This document shows, one piece after another, positions 16,497 through 25,371 of a DNA stretch of 64,000 nt. Below the pieces are notes generated by a model. That model was given only the letters and a program-made list of their open reading frames with translations, searched no databases and was not told the origin of the DNA. Source of the DNA: Pseudomonas citronellolis (GTDB lineage Bacteria; Pseudomonadota; Gammaproteobacteria; Pseudomonadales; Pseudomonadaceae); assembly GCF_029335315.1 (NCBI RefSeq), contig NZ_JARJLT010000053.1, positions 1 through 64,000 of the forward strand. Direction: 5' to 3'. A program made the translations under genes and the position numbers. The number at the start of each line of letters is the position of its first letter. Position 1 is the first letter of the stretch.

Positions 16497-16679
16497 ATGA
16501 ACCTGGTGCGCTTCATTGGTTTGCTGTTCGTGTTTATCGGCGTGTTGGCCAGCTGTGCGGTAGCCGTTGCGCTGCTGGTGCTCATGCTGCGCTTCTGGCC
16601 GTTGGCAGTGGCCATCGTGCTAGCGCTGATCCTGTTCCACCGACTCCTCCAGCGGGTCGGGCTCCACATTTCCCTCTAG
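16497..16679 (+). CDS. Small two-helix membrane protein
   Basis: A 60-residue, strongly hydrophobic protein with two predicted membrane helices (about 5-33 and 34-50). A strong GAGGAGG site lies 9 nt before the ATG at 16497. No family recognised; it belongs to the ICE-like module by position and spacing. Confidence 0.7.
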   Translation: MNLVRFIGLLFVFIGVLASCAVAVALLVLMLRFWPLAVAIVLALILFHRLLQRVGLHISL

Positions 16680-16763
16680 TCCCCTGGCGGCATAAGCAGG
16701 AGCCATCAGGGCTCCTACTCGCCGACTCTCATCTCAACCTTCCACCTAACAGGAGCACTCACC

Positions 16764-17099
16764 ATGATCACACGGTGTCTGATCTGTAACTCATCCGTGG
16801 TGCTGTCCAAGGATGCCGCCAAAGCACTGGCTCGGCTGATGGGCACGCTGGACGGTTTCTTGCGCGGCATCCAGCAGTCACCTGCCCGGCAACAGCCGAT
16901 CACCTCGGACCTGCATTGCGAGAGTCCGCTGGAGCGCGCGTTCAACCTGATGCTCGATGGTATATGCGGCGCGGCGGCGAACTGGAACAGCACCGGCGAT
17001 TTCATTCGCGATGTGCGCCGCTTTCAGTTCATGGAATACGACTGCCTCTGCCTTCGCTGCGGAGCGAAGTACAACGAAGAACCCCTACCACGCCGCTAA
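16764..17099 (+). CDS. Small zinc-ribbon protein of unknown function
   Basis: A 111-residue protein with CLIC at residues 5-8 and CLCLRCG near the C-terminus, which together could bind one zinc. The middle is helical and Cys-poor. CAGGAG lies 9 nt before the ATG. A nested hairpin (AGGAGCC/GGCTCCT, about 16700-16720) precedes it. The layout repeats that of the 109-residue protein at 12.4 kb: N- and C-terminal Cys pairs around a divergent core. Confidence 0.7.
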   Translation: MITRCLICNSSVVLSKDAAKALARLMGTLDGFLRGIQQSPARQQPITSDLHCESPLERAFNLMLDGICGAAANWNSTGDFIRDVRRFQFMEYDCLCLRCGAKYNEEPLPRR

Positions 17100-17128
17100 C
17101 TCAATTCTGCTGGCTGAAGTGGCACCCC

Positions 17129-17476
17129 TCACCCGCGACTAAGTCGCTCACTTAACCGTTCGACCATCTCTACGACCAACTGACGGTCGCTCTCCTCCAG
17201 GGCATTCAGCAATCCGCTGATCCGCGTGGCCTGGTCATCCGGGCGCAAGCTGGCCTCGCTCAGCAGCTCCATCGCGTTGCAATTGAAGATCGTTGCGAAC
17301 TCGAACAGCCGGGCAATGTTGGGCATGACGATTCCGCGCTCGATGCGTGACACCGCCTCATTCCCCACGCCCAGGATCTCCGCCACTTCGTCCTGCGTCA
17401 TCCCACAGCGCATGCGCTGCTTAGCAATCGCCCGCCCTACCGCTTCAGCCAGTGCTTTCTGATCCGTACCAGACAT
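17129..17476 (-). CDS. Xre-family helix-turn-helix regulator
   Basis: A 115-residue repressor-like protein. The DNA-binding HTH spans about residues 12-66 (AVGRAIAKQRMRCGMTQDEVAEILGV... VSRIERG), followed by a helical C-terminal part (ISGLLNALEESDRQLVVEMVERL). The start at 17476 has GGGAGAGG just upstream on the minus strand. It is convergent with the ICE module and divergent from the secreted-protein genes, so it could control either. Confidence 0.85.
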   Translation of the reverse strand: MSGTDQKALAEAVGRAIAKQRMRCGMTQDEVAEILGVGNEAVSRIERGIVMPNIARLFEFATIFNCNAMELLSEASLRPDDQATRISGLLNALEESDRQLVVEMVERLSERLSRG

Positions 17477-17614
17477 GATGCCTCTCCCATTCAACCTGAA
17501 TGGTTGGGCACCACCTCATTGACATGAAGAACACCACAGGTCGAAAATCACCTCAAAAGGTTGATTTCCGACTTTATTGGTGATCTTTCTTCACTCGATA
17601 CAGGGATCGTCCCC

Positions 17615-18061
17615 ATGCACAAGCAACTCCTTCTGGCTTCTCTCCTCGGCTGGCTGGCCACCAGCACCGCTTTTGCCGGCACCTACGAATGGACTTCCAG
17701 CTACACCCAAGGCGTCGAAGAACACCTGGTCGACGACGGCAACGGCAACCAATTGGACATCGCCTGCCCGGACGATGACGAAAGCTCCGTCTCCGCCTAC
17801 GCCACCATCGCCGGTAAGCGGTACTCCTCTGAACATGACGGCTTCGACGTCATCGTCGACGGCACCACCTTCAGCAACCCCTTCTACACCGACTGCGAAG
17901 CCTGCAACTCCAGCTTCCCAGGTTTCTGGGCGGCACTGCGCAAGGCCAACACCCTGCAGCTCAGCGCCGGTGGCCAGACGGTGAGGCTCCCGACTCAGAA
18001 CCTTCCCCAGGTCCTCCAACCCCTGACCAGCAAGAAAAACCTCTGCCGCTCCGCCTGGTAG
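17615..18061 (+). CDS. Secreted periplasmic protein of unknown function
   Basis: A 148-residue protein with a clear Sec signal (MHKQLLLASLLGWLATSTAFAG, cleavage near residue 21). The mature part contains four or five Cys (IACPDD, FYTDCEACNSS, NLCRSAW) that could form disulfides. No family recognised. The start at 17615 is chosen for the signal peptide and CAGGGAT upstream. It lies 30 nt before a lipoprotein gene, probably as an operon. Confidence 0.72.
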   Translation: MHKQLLLASLLGWLATSTAFAGTYEWTSSYTQGVEEHLVDDGNGNQLDIACPDDDESSVSAYATIAGKRYSSEHDGFDVIVDGTTFSNPFYTDCEACNSSFPGFWAALRKANTLQLSAGGQTVRLPTQNLPQVLQPLTSKKNLCRSAW

Positions 18062-18090
18062 CCCGGAGCTCTTTCACAGGAATCCTTTCG

Positions 18091-18408
18091 ATGAAGAAGT
18101 ACCTCCCCTTGCTCCTGATCGTCGCTGCGCTGACTGGTTGCGACTCCAAGCCGCCCATCACCGTTGAACTGGGACAGAACGAAATGTGGGGCAGCCCCCA
18201 GCTCCAAATCACCTCCAAGAAGAACGAGGTCACCATCAACAGCGTGGAAGTGAATCGAGGGAACTGTAAGCGCTACGTCTGGGAAGACCTGCCGCACAAG
18301 ATGGCCTTCGGCGAAGTGCTGAAAGTCGATTCGCGCTACTGCCAGAAGGTCGTCGAGGTTTCCATTTCCACCAGCGAGGGCGACTACGACTTCAGCTTCG
18401 ACAGCTAA
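18091..18408 (+). CDS. Small lipoprotein of unknown function
   Basis: A 105-residue predicted lipoprotein: MKKYLPLLLIVAALTGC with lipobox LTGC and Cys17 followed by Asp18, which in enterobacteria is an inner-membrane retention signal but is less clear in Pseudomonas. The mature part has two further Cys (GNCKRY, RYCQK). CAGGAATCC lies upstream. A 15-bp perfect terminator follows. Confidence 0.75.
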   Translation: MKKYLPLLLIVAALTGCDSKPPITVELGQNEMWGSPQLQITSKKNEVTINSVEVNRGNCKRYVWEDLPHKMAFGEVLKVDSRYCQKVVEVSISTSEGDYDFSFDS

Positions 18409-18444
18409 TCCCTAGCCTCTCTTAACCCCACTCGGAATACCCAA

Positions 18445-18497
18445 CTCCGCCCACGGCCATCGCTTGGCCGTGGGCGGAGCAGGGACCTTTTTGTTTT
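18445..18497 (+). terminator. Strong terminator before the autotransporter gene
   Basis: A perfect 15-bp stem (18445-18459 with 18465-18479, 5-nt loop) is followed after a few bases by CTTTTTGTTTTTT. Confidence 0.85.
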
Positions 18498-18579
18498 TTG
18501 AAAACCCAGGAGCTGCTCGTCGAGACACATCCCAGAAGAGAAAAGAACCACAGCCACACACACTCAAGGACCTGACCCC

Positions 18580-21141
18580 ATGACCCCGACGTACCGCAAA
18601 ACCCTGCTCGCCCTGGCCATCTCCGCCAGTGCCCTGCCCCTCGCCGCCCACGCCCTGACGTTGACCAACAGCGGGCTGGACAGCGAAGGCAACACCTACA
18701 CCGACAGCACCGAAGTCACCGGCGCCTTCACTGGCAGCAACCAGCCCATTCGCTTCTACAGCGACACCTTCAATCACGACCTGGTGCTCAACGCCCAGGT
18801 GCAGGCCACGGGCGATGACCTCAATGGCGTCGACCTGTCCTACGCCGGCGACGAGGACACTCCCTCGCCCATTGGCGCGCCGACCGAGGTATTCGGCAAC
18901 CTGCAGAACAAAGGCAGCATCACGGTGAATGGCGCTGGCGTCACCGGCCTGCTGGTCGACCCGGCCATCATCCACGGCAACCTGGTCAATGAAGGTACCC
19001 TGCAAGTGGCCGGTGGTGTGCTCGAGGACGACGGCATCCGCGGCCTCAAGTTCGCCGGCCAGTCGGTGTTGCAGGGCGACCTGGTCAACGCCGCCAGCGG
19101 CAAGATCCTCGCCGATGGCGAAGAAGCTACGGGTATCCAGCTCAAGGGCGGCACCATCGCTGGCAAGCTGATCAACGATGGTCTGATCCAGGTCAGCGGC
19201 GCCGGCTCGACGGCAGTTCTCGCCACCTATGACGACGACATGGGTAGCCCGGATCGAGTGGACCTCGGCGGGATCGAGAACCACGGTAGCATCGTGGCCA
19301 GCGGCGATGATGCAACCGCGTTGCGTCTCGACGGCGTGAGCTTTGCCAACGCACCGGTGCAGATCCTCAACACTGGAACCATCCAGGCTGACGATGCCGC
19401 CATCGAGGTGGGGGCCTTCGACATCGACGGTGCGAATGCCGGCAACACGTTGGTCATCCAGAACAGCGGCAACCTGATCTCCCAGGACGAAGCCATCGAT
19501 GCCTCCCAGGCCAGTGGCGGCGTGCACCTGGTGTGGAATGCCGGCAGCATCACCGGCAACCTGATCGACCTGTCCAATATCGAAGTGAACGGCGACGTGA
19601 CCTTTAGCGGCACCGACGCCAGCATCGATGGCGCGAACATCCGCCTGAAGGACGGCGGTTGGCTGGATGTCGGCAGCGATGCGGGCAACACGCCGGCACA
19701 CTTGGAATTCGCTCAGCCGCACACCACCATTCAGGGCAACCTGGATGTGGCCGGCAACTCCTCGCTGGGACTCAACCTGAGCACGGCCACGGATCCGAGC
19801 AAGGCCGTGGTCGCGGTATCCGGTACCGCGGAGTTCGCCAAGGGCTCGCAGATCCAGCTGGCGGCCCAGGGCAGCGACTTCAAGGCCCTGGGCACGACCT
19901 ACACCTTGGTCCAAGCCGGCACCCTGCAGGATGACGGCGTCAGCGTGACCAGCCGTTCGGCCCTGCTGAACGTCGACACCGTCAGCAGTGGCGACAACCA
20001 GATCCTGGCCAAGGTCAGCACCAAGGGCCAGGACGAAGTCGGTGAGGTAATCGGTCAGATTGGCGGTTCAGCCAACGCCCAACGTGCAGGCGCGGCCTTC
20101 AGCCAGGTGATTACTGGACTGGCGCAGAGCAATCCCAACGATCCGGTGTTCCAGGCTTACGTGAATGCCTCGCAGGATCCGGCAGCGCTGAAGAAGCTGA
20201 CGGAGCAGCTCGCCCCCGAGGTGAACGGTGGTGCGACCCAGGCGGCCACCAGTGGGCAGACGCTAGTGAGCAACGTCACCGGCAATCGCACCAGCAGCCT
20301 GCGCGGTGTGTCCTCTGGCGATGTGCTGCAGAACACTGGCCTCTGGGCCCAGGCGTTGTACAGCGATGCCAACCAGGATCTGCGTGACGGCGTGGCCGGC
20401 TTCAACGCCTACAGCCGCGGCATCGCCATCGGCGCCGATGGCAAGCTCACCGACCAGTTGACCCTGGGCGTGGCCTACAGCTTCCTGCACACCAGCGTGA
20501 ACAGCGACAGCGGCAACACCACCGATGTCGACGGCAATGCTCTCACCCTGTACAGCGGTTTCGAACAGGGCAACTATTTCGTCGATGCCAACCTGAGCTA
20601 TGGGATCAACGACAACGAGAGCAAGCGTCGCATCGCCGGCACCACGGCCAAGGGTGACTACGACAGCCAAGTCCTGGGCGCCAACGTCGTCGGCGGCTAC
20701 ACCTACCACCTGAACGAGCAGTTCCTGATCGAGCCACGCCTGGCCGCCCGCTATGCGCGCGTCGATATCGACGGCTACCACGAGAAGGGGTCGGCGGCGG
20801 CGCTCAAGGTGGATAGCCAGCGCTACGAGGTGGCGGAACTGGGTGCTGGTGTGCGAGTAGCTGGCGACTTCCCGGTCGGCAACGGCAACCTGCAGCCGCA
20901 GGCCAAGCTGATGGCCTACCATGACTTCGCCGCGGACGAAGCCCAGAGCACCTCGACCTTCACGCTGGGTGGCACACCCTTCGTGAGCCAAGGTGCCAAG
21001 GCGGTGCGTAACAGCTACGAAGCCGGTGTCGGTGCGGACTACCATCTGGGTGCGGTCACGGTTGGGGTCAGCTACGACTACACCGGCAAGACCGACTTCA
21101 ACGCCGATACCTTTACCGCCAAGGTCCGTTACAACTTCTGA
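18580..21141 (+). CDS. Autotransporter-domain protein (type Va secretion)
   Basis: An 853-residue protein with a signal peptide (about 1-26, ending AHA), a long passenger of repeated beta-strand turns rich in 'NxGxI.v.G' units (LQNKGSITVNGAGVTGLLVD, LINDGLIQVSGAGSTAVL), and a C-terminal 12-strand beta-barrel (about 580-853) ending in the expected aromatic residue (VRYNF). The passenger is predicted to be a right-handed beta-helix exposed on the cell surface; no protease or adhesin active site is obvious. It overlaps the next start codon by 1 nt, so the hydrolase lipoprotein is translated in tandem. Confidence 0.9.
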   Translation: MTPTYRKTLLALAISASALPLAAHALTLTNSGLDSEGNTYTDSTEVTGAFTGSNQPIRFYSDTFNHDLVLNAQVQATGDDLNGVDLSYAGDEDTPSPIGAPTEVFGNLQNKGSITVNGAGVTGLLVDPAIIHGNLVNEGTLQVAGGVLEDDGIRGLKFAGQSVLQGDLVNAASGKILADGEEATGIQLKGGTIAGKLINDGLIQVSGAGSTAVLATYDDDMGSPDRVDLGGIENHGSIVASGDDATALRLDGVSFANAPVQILNTGTIQADDAAIEVGAFDIDGANAGNTLVIQNSGNLISQDEAIDASQASGGVHLVWNAGSITGNLIDLSNIEVNGDVTFSGTDASIDGANIRLKDGGWLDVGSDAGNTPAHLEFAQPHTTIQGNLDVAGNSSLGLNLSTATDPSKAVVAVSGTAEFAKGSQIQLAAQGSDFKALGTTYTLVQAGTLQDDGVSVTSRSALLNVDTVSSGDNQILAKVSTKGQDEVGEVIGQIGGSANAQRAGAAFSQVITGLAQSNPNDPVFQAYVNASQDPAALKKLTEQLAPEVNGGATQAATSGQTLVSNVTGNRTSSLRGVSSGDVLQNTGLWAQALYSDANQDLRDGVAGFNAYSRGIAIGADGKLTDQLTLGVAYSFLHTSVNSDSGNTTDVDGNALTLYSGFEQGNYFVDANLSYGINDNESKRRIAGTTAKGDYDSQVLGANVVGGYTYHLNEQFLIEPRLAARYARVDIDGYHEKGSAAALKVDSQRYEVAELGAGVRVAGDFPVGNGNLQPQAKLMAYHDFAADEAQSTSTFTLGGTPFVSQGAKAVRNSYEAGVGADYHLGAVTVGVSYDYTGKTDFNADTFTAKVRYNF

Positions 21142-22037
21142 TGAGCCACTACCTTTCCGGCCCGCACTTGTGGGTCGGTTTTCTTCGAGTCCTAATGGCG
21201 CTGCTAGTCGGCACCCTGCTCTCCGGCTGCCAGTCGCCACACGAAGCCCTGCAGCAGTTGGCTGACGAGCACGGGCGCCAACTGGAAATCCTACCGGGGC
21301 AGCCGTTCCCGCTCGCTATGCTTCCCCCTCAGGGCACAACGAAAGCCACTCGTCTACGCGTTTACCTGGAAGGAGATGGCCATGCCTGGGCTACAGCGAC
21401 GCAGCCCAGCCTGGATCCGAGTCCGCACAACCTGCTGGTGGCGCGCCTGGCCGTGGACGATCCGACACCGAATGCCTACTTGGCGCGGCCTTGTCAGTTC
21501 GTGATGGCACCGACCTGCGAACCTGCCCTCTGGACTGATCGGCGCTTTTCCCAGGAAGTAATCACGAGCCTCAGTCAGGCGCTGGATCAGTTGAAGCAGC
21601 GCTATGGCAACCGGGAGTTCGAGCTGGTGGGATATTCAGGAGGCGCGGCACTAGCCCTGCTGCTGGCGGCTCAGCGGGATGACGTCACCTTGGTCCAAAC
21701 CCTAGCCGGCAACCTCAGCCCACGACTTTGGGCAGAACTGAAAGGGCTCTCGCCACTCAACGGCTCACTAGATCCGCTCGACTATCGTAGTCAACTCGTG
21801 TCGTTGCCTCAGCGGCATTTAGTTGGACAGCGAGACACCGTTATTCCAAGTCGCTTGCCAGACCTTTACCGGAGGGCCCTCGGCTCCCCCTCTCATATCG
21901 AATGCATCCATATACCGGGAGCAAGCCACGATACTGGCTGGGAAGTCGCATGGAAGCGCTGGGTACAGCCCCTCACTCCAGCACTACAACCTTCGCCTTG
22001 TGTTCAGCCAAGACTCAGATCAAGTGAGGCGACATGA
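21141..22037 (+). CDS. Alpha/beta-hydrolase lipoprotein
   Basis: A 298-residue predicted lipoprotein (lipobox LSGC, Cys30) carrying an alpha/beta-hydrolase fold. The nucleophile elbow is GYSGG in FELVGYSGGAALALLLAAQ and a late His sits in GASHDTGW. The most likely reaction is ester or peptide-bond hydrolysis on the envelope; the substrate is unknown. The ATG at 21141 shares a base with the autotransporter stop codon, which suggests a functional pair, perhaps cleavage, release or acylation of the surface protein (inference). Confidence 0.8.
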   Translation: MSHYLSGPHLWVGFLRVLMALLVGTLLSGCQSPHEALQQLADEHGRQLEILPGQPFPLAMLPPQGTTKATRLRVYLEGDGHAWATATQPSLDPSPHNLLVARLAVDDPTPNAYLARPCQFVMAPTCEPALWTDRRFSQEVITSLSQALDQLKQRYGNREFELVGYSGGAALALLLAAQRDDVTLVQTLAGNLSPRLWAELKGLSPLNGSLDPLDYRSQLVSLPQRHLVGQRDTVIPSRLPDLYRRALGSPSHIECIHIPGASHDTGWEVAWKRWVQPLTPALQPSPCVQPRLRSSEAT

Positions 22038-22083
22038 TCTGTCGCGACCTGCTGGCAGTCTGGCGCCGTCCAATAGTCACGGG

Positions 22084-22305
22084 ATGACTACTATGCCAAT
22101 CCCACCAGCTCCCTTCACCCTCACCTGCGCGTGCTGCTCTTGGAGAAAGACCATTTTTCCCCAGAGCGATGTGCTGGTACTGGAACGCGATTGGTTCATC
22201 ACCTGCCCCAACTGCCATAGCCCTTCGCTTGAACGTCGCGGCGCTAATCATAAGGAAATTCTCAGGACGCGCTTGGAGCAATTCCTCAGTGCCAATAAGC
22301 AGTGA
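22084..22305 (+). CDS. Small zinc-ribbon protein
   Basis: A 73-residue protein (70 if started at the ATG at 22093). CACC and CPNC, 24 residues apart (MTTMPIPPAPFTLTCACC... WFITCPNCHS), form a zinc ribbon. A GGCGACA/TGTCGC hairpin lies upstream (about 22030-22045) and a similar one downstream (22321-22339). Function unknown; it resembles the other small ribbon proteins of this island. Confidence 0.65.
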   Translation: MTTMPIPPAPFTLTCACCSWRKTIFPQSDVLVLERDWFITCPNCHSPSLERRGANHKEILRTRLEQFLSANKQ

Positions 22306-22381
22306 TCCTGCCCAAGAGCAGGCGACACAACTTGTCGCCCCTTCAAGCAAATCTATAGAGGATCCACCAAAGGAGCTTCCA

Positions 22382-22501
22382 ATGAAAAATCTGTTTGCCG
22401 CAATCGGCCTCATTGTAGTGCTGAAGAAAGGGTACGAGCTGTACTGCGAATACAACGAACTGAAACGTGAGAAAGAGGCTCGTCAGTCTCCTTCCATGTG
22501 A
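22382..22501 (+). CDS. Very small membrane-anchored protein
   Basis: A 39-residue product, MKNLFAAIGLIVVLKKGYEL..., with one hydrophobic N-terminal helix and a charged tail. It is accepted as real because a strong AAGGAG site lies 8 nt before the ATG at 22382 and it follows the ribbon-protein gene with a hairpin between. No family known. Confidence 0.55.
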   Translation: MKNLFAAIGLIVVLKKGYELYCEYNELKREKEARQSPSM

Positions 22502-22676
22502 ATGACCATCTTCAGTCCTCCCACAGCCGGCATAAAGCTATAACGCTCCGCTGAGTGGGACCCGGTCTGATTTCACAGGCAATAGATGGCACAATGCCAC
22601 TCAAGCCGCTAGCATCGGCACTGACTTGACGCCAGAACGTTGGCGATAAGTCGCATTTCAACACAAGGTAGTCTTC

Positions 22677-22853
22677 ATGTCCCAAGCGAAGGATACGCTG
22701 CTCAGGCTATTCGCATTATTGCGACTGATACCCACCGAGCCTCGGCGCATCGCAACACCAACCCTTCTCGAAAAGCTCCGCGATAAAGGCTTTTCCGTAA
22801 CTCTGCGCTCCATCCAGCGCGACCTGAACCGGCTGGTTGAACACGGCCGTTGA
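22677..22853 (+). pseudogene. WYL-domain transcription regulator, N-terminal fragment
   Basis: A 58-residue open frame (MSQAKDTLLRLFALLRLIPTEP... SIQRDLNRLVEHGR) is the DeoR-like winged helix that begins WYL-domain regulators of about 300 residues. The frame stops exactly where a helicase-like frame takes over, so the WYL effector domain is gone. AAGGTAG lies upstream, so the fragment may still be translated as a bare DNA-binding domain. Confidence 0.75.
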
Positions 22854-24081
22854 TCACGAGCCTGTCATTCGCACATTCGTGAGCGTCGAACACGAGCTGC
22901 ACCAACGCGGCATCCCCTATCACGTCTATGGCCGGCCGCCGCTGATGCGTATTCCCGAGATCAGCGCGCTGCTCGGTGTCCTCCAGTTGGCCAGTGGCCG
23001 CTGGAAAACCTTGGATGCCGACCAGCTCCGATACGTCATCAAGAGTTTGCTGTACCGCCCTACCCTCTACTTGGACAAGGCAGCAATAAACCGCGTCGTA
23101 GAGTTCGTCGTGCGTCAGCCAGAACGCCTTGTTGAAGCCATCCGCTCGACCATCACACTGCAAACCAAAGACTATCAAGCCAACCAGATTCGTGACCGTG
23201 CGGATTTGCTTGAGATCCTGGCGACCGCCACCGATCCGCAGGAAAAGGTGCTCACCGTCCTGGATCGCTATCTGCTGGCAACGGAGTTCGAACGCAATAT
23301 CGAAAAGCAGTCCCCCACCGCGGATCAGGCGGCTGCCGTCATGGCGAACGTCCAGGCCTTCCGGCTCATTGCCAGCCGGCATGAAGGCAGCATCGATGCG
23401 TTTCTGGATAGCATCGACCCGCTCATCGACTCATCGGCCATGGAGCCCCCCACAACGCCACACGTGTGGATCAGCTCCATTCATCGAGCGAAAGGGGCAC
23501 AGTGGTCGAGGGTCTTCGTACCTGGAGTCGTGAGAAGCGGCTTTCCCAGGGACGACCTAAGCGCCGATGAAATCGAGGCAGAGCGCCGGCTGTTCTACGT
23601 GGCCATCACGCGCGCCGTCGATGAGGTTTTCATTGCTCACCCCAACGACTTGGAGTTTCAGCGTAGCCTGGAGCGCCCGGATATCACGGAAATGCATCCG
23701 GAAACGAGCTCCGTATCTCGCTTTCTTTGGGAGATGGACATTGCCTTAGCTCGGCATGCAGGAGCCGCTGTTGAAGAAGAACGCTTCGCGGCCCTTGGAG
23801 AGGTAGACCGTCCCGAGATCGCGAATACCTATTTCACGACCTTTCCCTTCTCTAAAGACTGGCGCTATGCAAAGCGCCCACAGCCGTCCTCACCCACGTC
23901 CATGGGAGCAAACCAAAACTTCTTCGGCGCGGCAAAAGGAACGCGGGTAATTCATGCCATCTTCGGGAGTGGAACCATCGACAGATGGATCGACGATCGC
24001 GTTCTGCGAGTCGTTTTTGACGATGGGGATACGCGTCTACTGGTGGCCAGCATGGCGCCGATGGAGATAGCGTCGGCATAA
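22854..24081 (+). pseudogene. UvrD/Rep-like helicase, C-terminal fragment
   Basis: About 410 residues of a superfamily-1 helicase C-terminal half: ELHQRGIPYHVYGRPPLMRIPEI (2A start), then WISSIHRAKGAQWSRVFVPGV (motif V region) and EAERRLFYVAITRAVDEVFIAHP (motif VI). The ATP-binding Walker A half is absent, so it cannot work as a helicase. The frame is open upstream only into the WYL fragment in another frame. A TTG at 22837 could start it, but no ribosome site is evident. Confidence 0.78.
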
Positions 24082-24280
24082 AATAGATTTGAGATCGCAT
24101 TTAAATAGTTGATTGCGCTTATTCACAGTTCCATCCTCCTTTCGCAGGTAAACATCGCTCAAAATCGAGAGCCATACATCTGCAACGCACATGAATACAT
24201 ACCCTATGGGCTACGAAGCGTACTTTCACATAGACTCGGACATCTCGCAAAGGACAGAGCAACAGAAAACCAAATAAAAA

Positions 24281-24305
24281 GCCACTCTCAAAAAGAGAGT
24301 GGCTT
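24281..24305. terminator. 9-bp hairpin with A-rich loop
   Basis: GCCACTCTC (24281-24289) pairs with GAGAGTGGC (24295-24303). An AAAAA run before it gives a T tract on the minus strand, so it may serve either direction. It sits in the roughly 390-nt gene-free stretch 24082-24470, where I see nothing else. Confidence 0.65.
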
Positions 24306-24470
24306 ACCTAGGGATATCTTCGCGGGGAACCCCTCGGCAGAGAAATAATATCATTATTTCACAAAGAAATCCTCACGACAGGGCTTATGCCGAGGAACAA
24401 TTTATATTAAAATTTATGTAGGCCACGAGAACAGTGGCCTTTGGAGTTAAAGCCCAAACTGAGGTGCACT

Positions 24471-24680
24471 ATGAAAAACCTTATCGCAGCCATTCTCTGT
24501 ACATTCACATTGAGTGCTTGCTCTACCGAATACCTGATCATGACCAATGATGGTCAAGTACTGACTACCGCCGACAAACCTCGACTAGACAACAAGACTG
24601 GGATGCTCGAATTCAAAGATAGTCAGGGCAAAAACCAACAGATCCCCCAAAGTAGCGTTAAGCAGCTAATCGAGCGTTGA
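24471..24680 (+). CDS. YgdI/YgdR-family lipoprotein (DUF903)
   Basis: A 69-residue lipoprotein, MKNLIAAILCTFTLSACSTEYLI... The lipobox is LSAC (Cys17). The mature part, MTNDGQVLTTADKPRLDNKTGMLEFKD, closely follows the pattern of E. coli YgdI/YgdR. Function of the family is unknown, with a small SH3-like fold. The start at 24471 has GAGGTG 6 nt upstream. It lies alone. Confidence 0.88.
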   Translation: MKNLIAAILCTFTLSACSTEYLIMTNDGQVLTTADKPRLDNKTGMLEFKDSQGKNQQIPQSSVKQLIER

Positions 24681-25034
24681 GGATAGGACTCCGTTAGATA
24701 CTGGTAATCCAGCCAAAAGCCAAGAACCAGGACTTACAGATCTTATCCAAAAATTCTACGGCGTGCAAAACTGCTGAGGACCGCATTACAACCATAGGCC
24801 CTATCCTAAGCACCGTTATGCAAGGATAGGGCGCCCCTCTCAGCCTTGAATCTTCAACCTACAGCCACTTTAAAACAGCATGGCAGCCAATCTATCTAAG
24901 ACTGCCAACCCCAAACCAACATCAATTGACGCAGAAACTCTACCAGAATCTCTTGACATCCAAACAGCATGAAGGAAACCAACCTCGCACTCGAACATTA
25001 CCACAGGCTGTATATTGGCCGAACAACAGCACGG
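24681..25034. other. Gene-free AT-rich stretch
   Basis: About 350 nt with no credible gene. GCCCTATCCT (24798-24807) and AGGATAGGGC (24823-24832) form a 10-bp perfect stem that could end transcription. Nothing else seen. Confidence 0.5.
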
Positions 25035-25301
25035 CTATCGATCATTAATAACTGATTCCGCAAACAGACGCCCTTTTTCTGACAATCTATATTCAACAGA
25101 GCTTTTATTGTTATTCCGCAAAAACCTAGAATTTGAAGTATGCATCCGCCTATCAAGCAACCCCAATGAAAACAGATCCAAAAAGTAACTATCCGGCGAA
25201 AGCGGAAGCCATACCCCTAATGAACTTGGCCGGACCCACTCCCCTGCCAAATAAACAGCACATATGATAACCACATGATCTTTGCCAATCTTTTCCATCA
25301 T
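25035..25301 (-). CDS. Small winged-helix-like protein, unknown
   Basis: An 88-residue protein, MMEKIGKDHVVIICAVYLAGEW..., ending with NKSSVEYRLSEKGRLFAES, which resembles the recognition-helix/wing end of MarR/PadR-like regulators (YxLTxxG). The start at 25301 follows AGGATCC. It lies 70 nt downstream of the exporter permease gene on the same strand and may be part of that operon or its regulator. The assignment is weak; low GC like its neighbours. Confidence 0.45.
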   Translation of the reverse strand: MMEKIGKDHVVIICAVYLAGEWVRPSSLGVWLPLSPDSYFLDLFSLGLLDRRMHTSNSRFLRNNNKSSVEYRLSEKGRLFAESVINDR

Positions 25302-25371
25302 GGATCCTGCAAAAAACCAATTAGAGCATTTTAAATTCAAAACAAGCCAAAAATAATTCAAACAAATAGAG

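Noticed and set aside
22837-24081. A 414-residue 'intact' helicase gene starting at a TTG
   Set aside because: It lacks the whole ATP-binding half and its upstream sequence belongs to a WYL gene in another frame; treated as a fragment.
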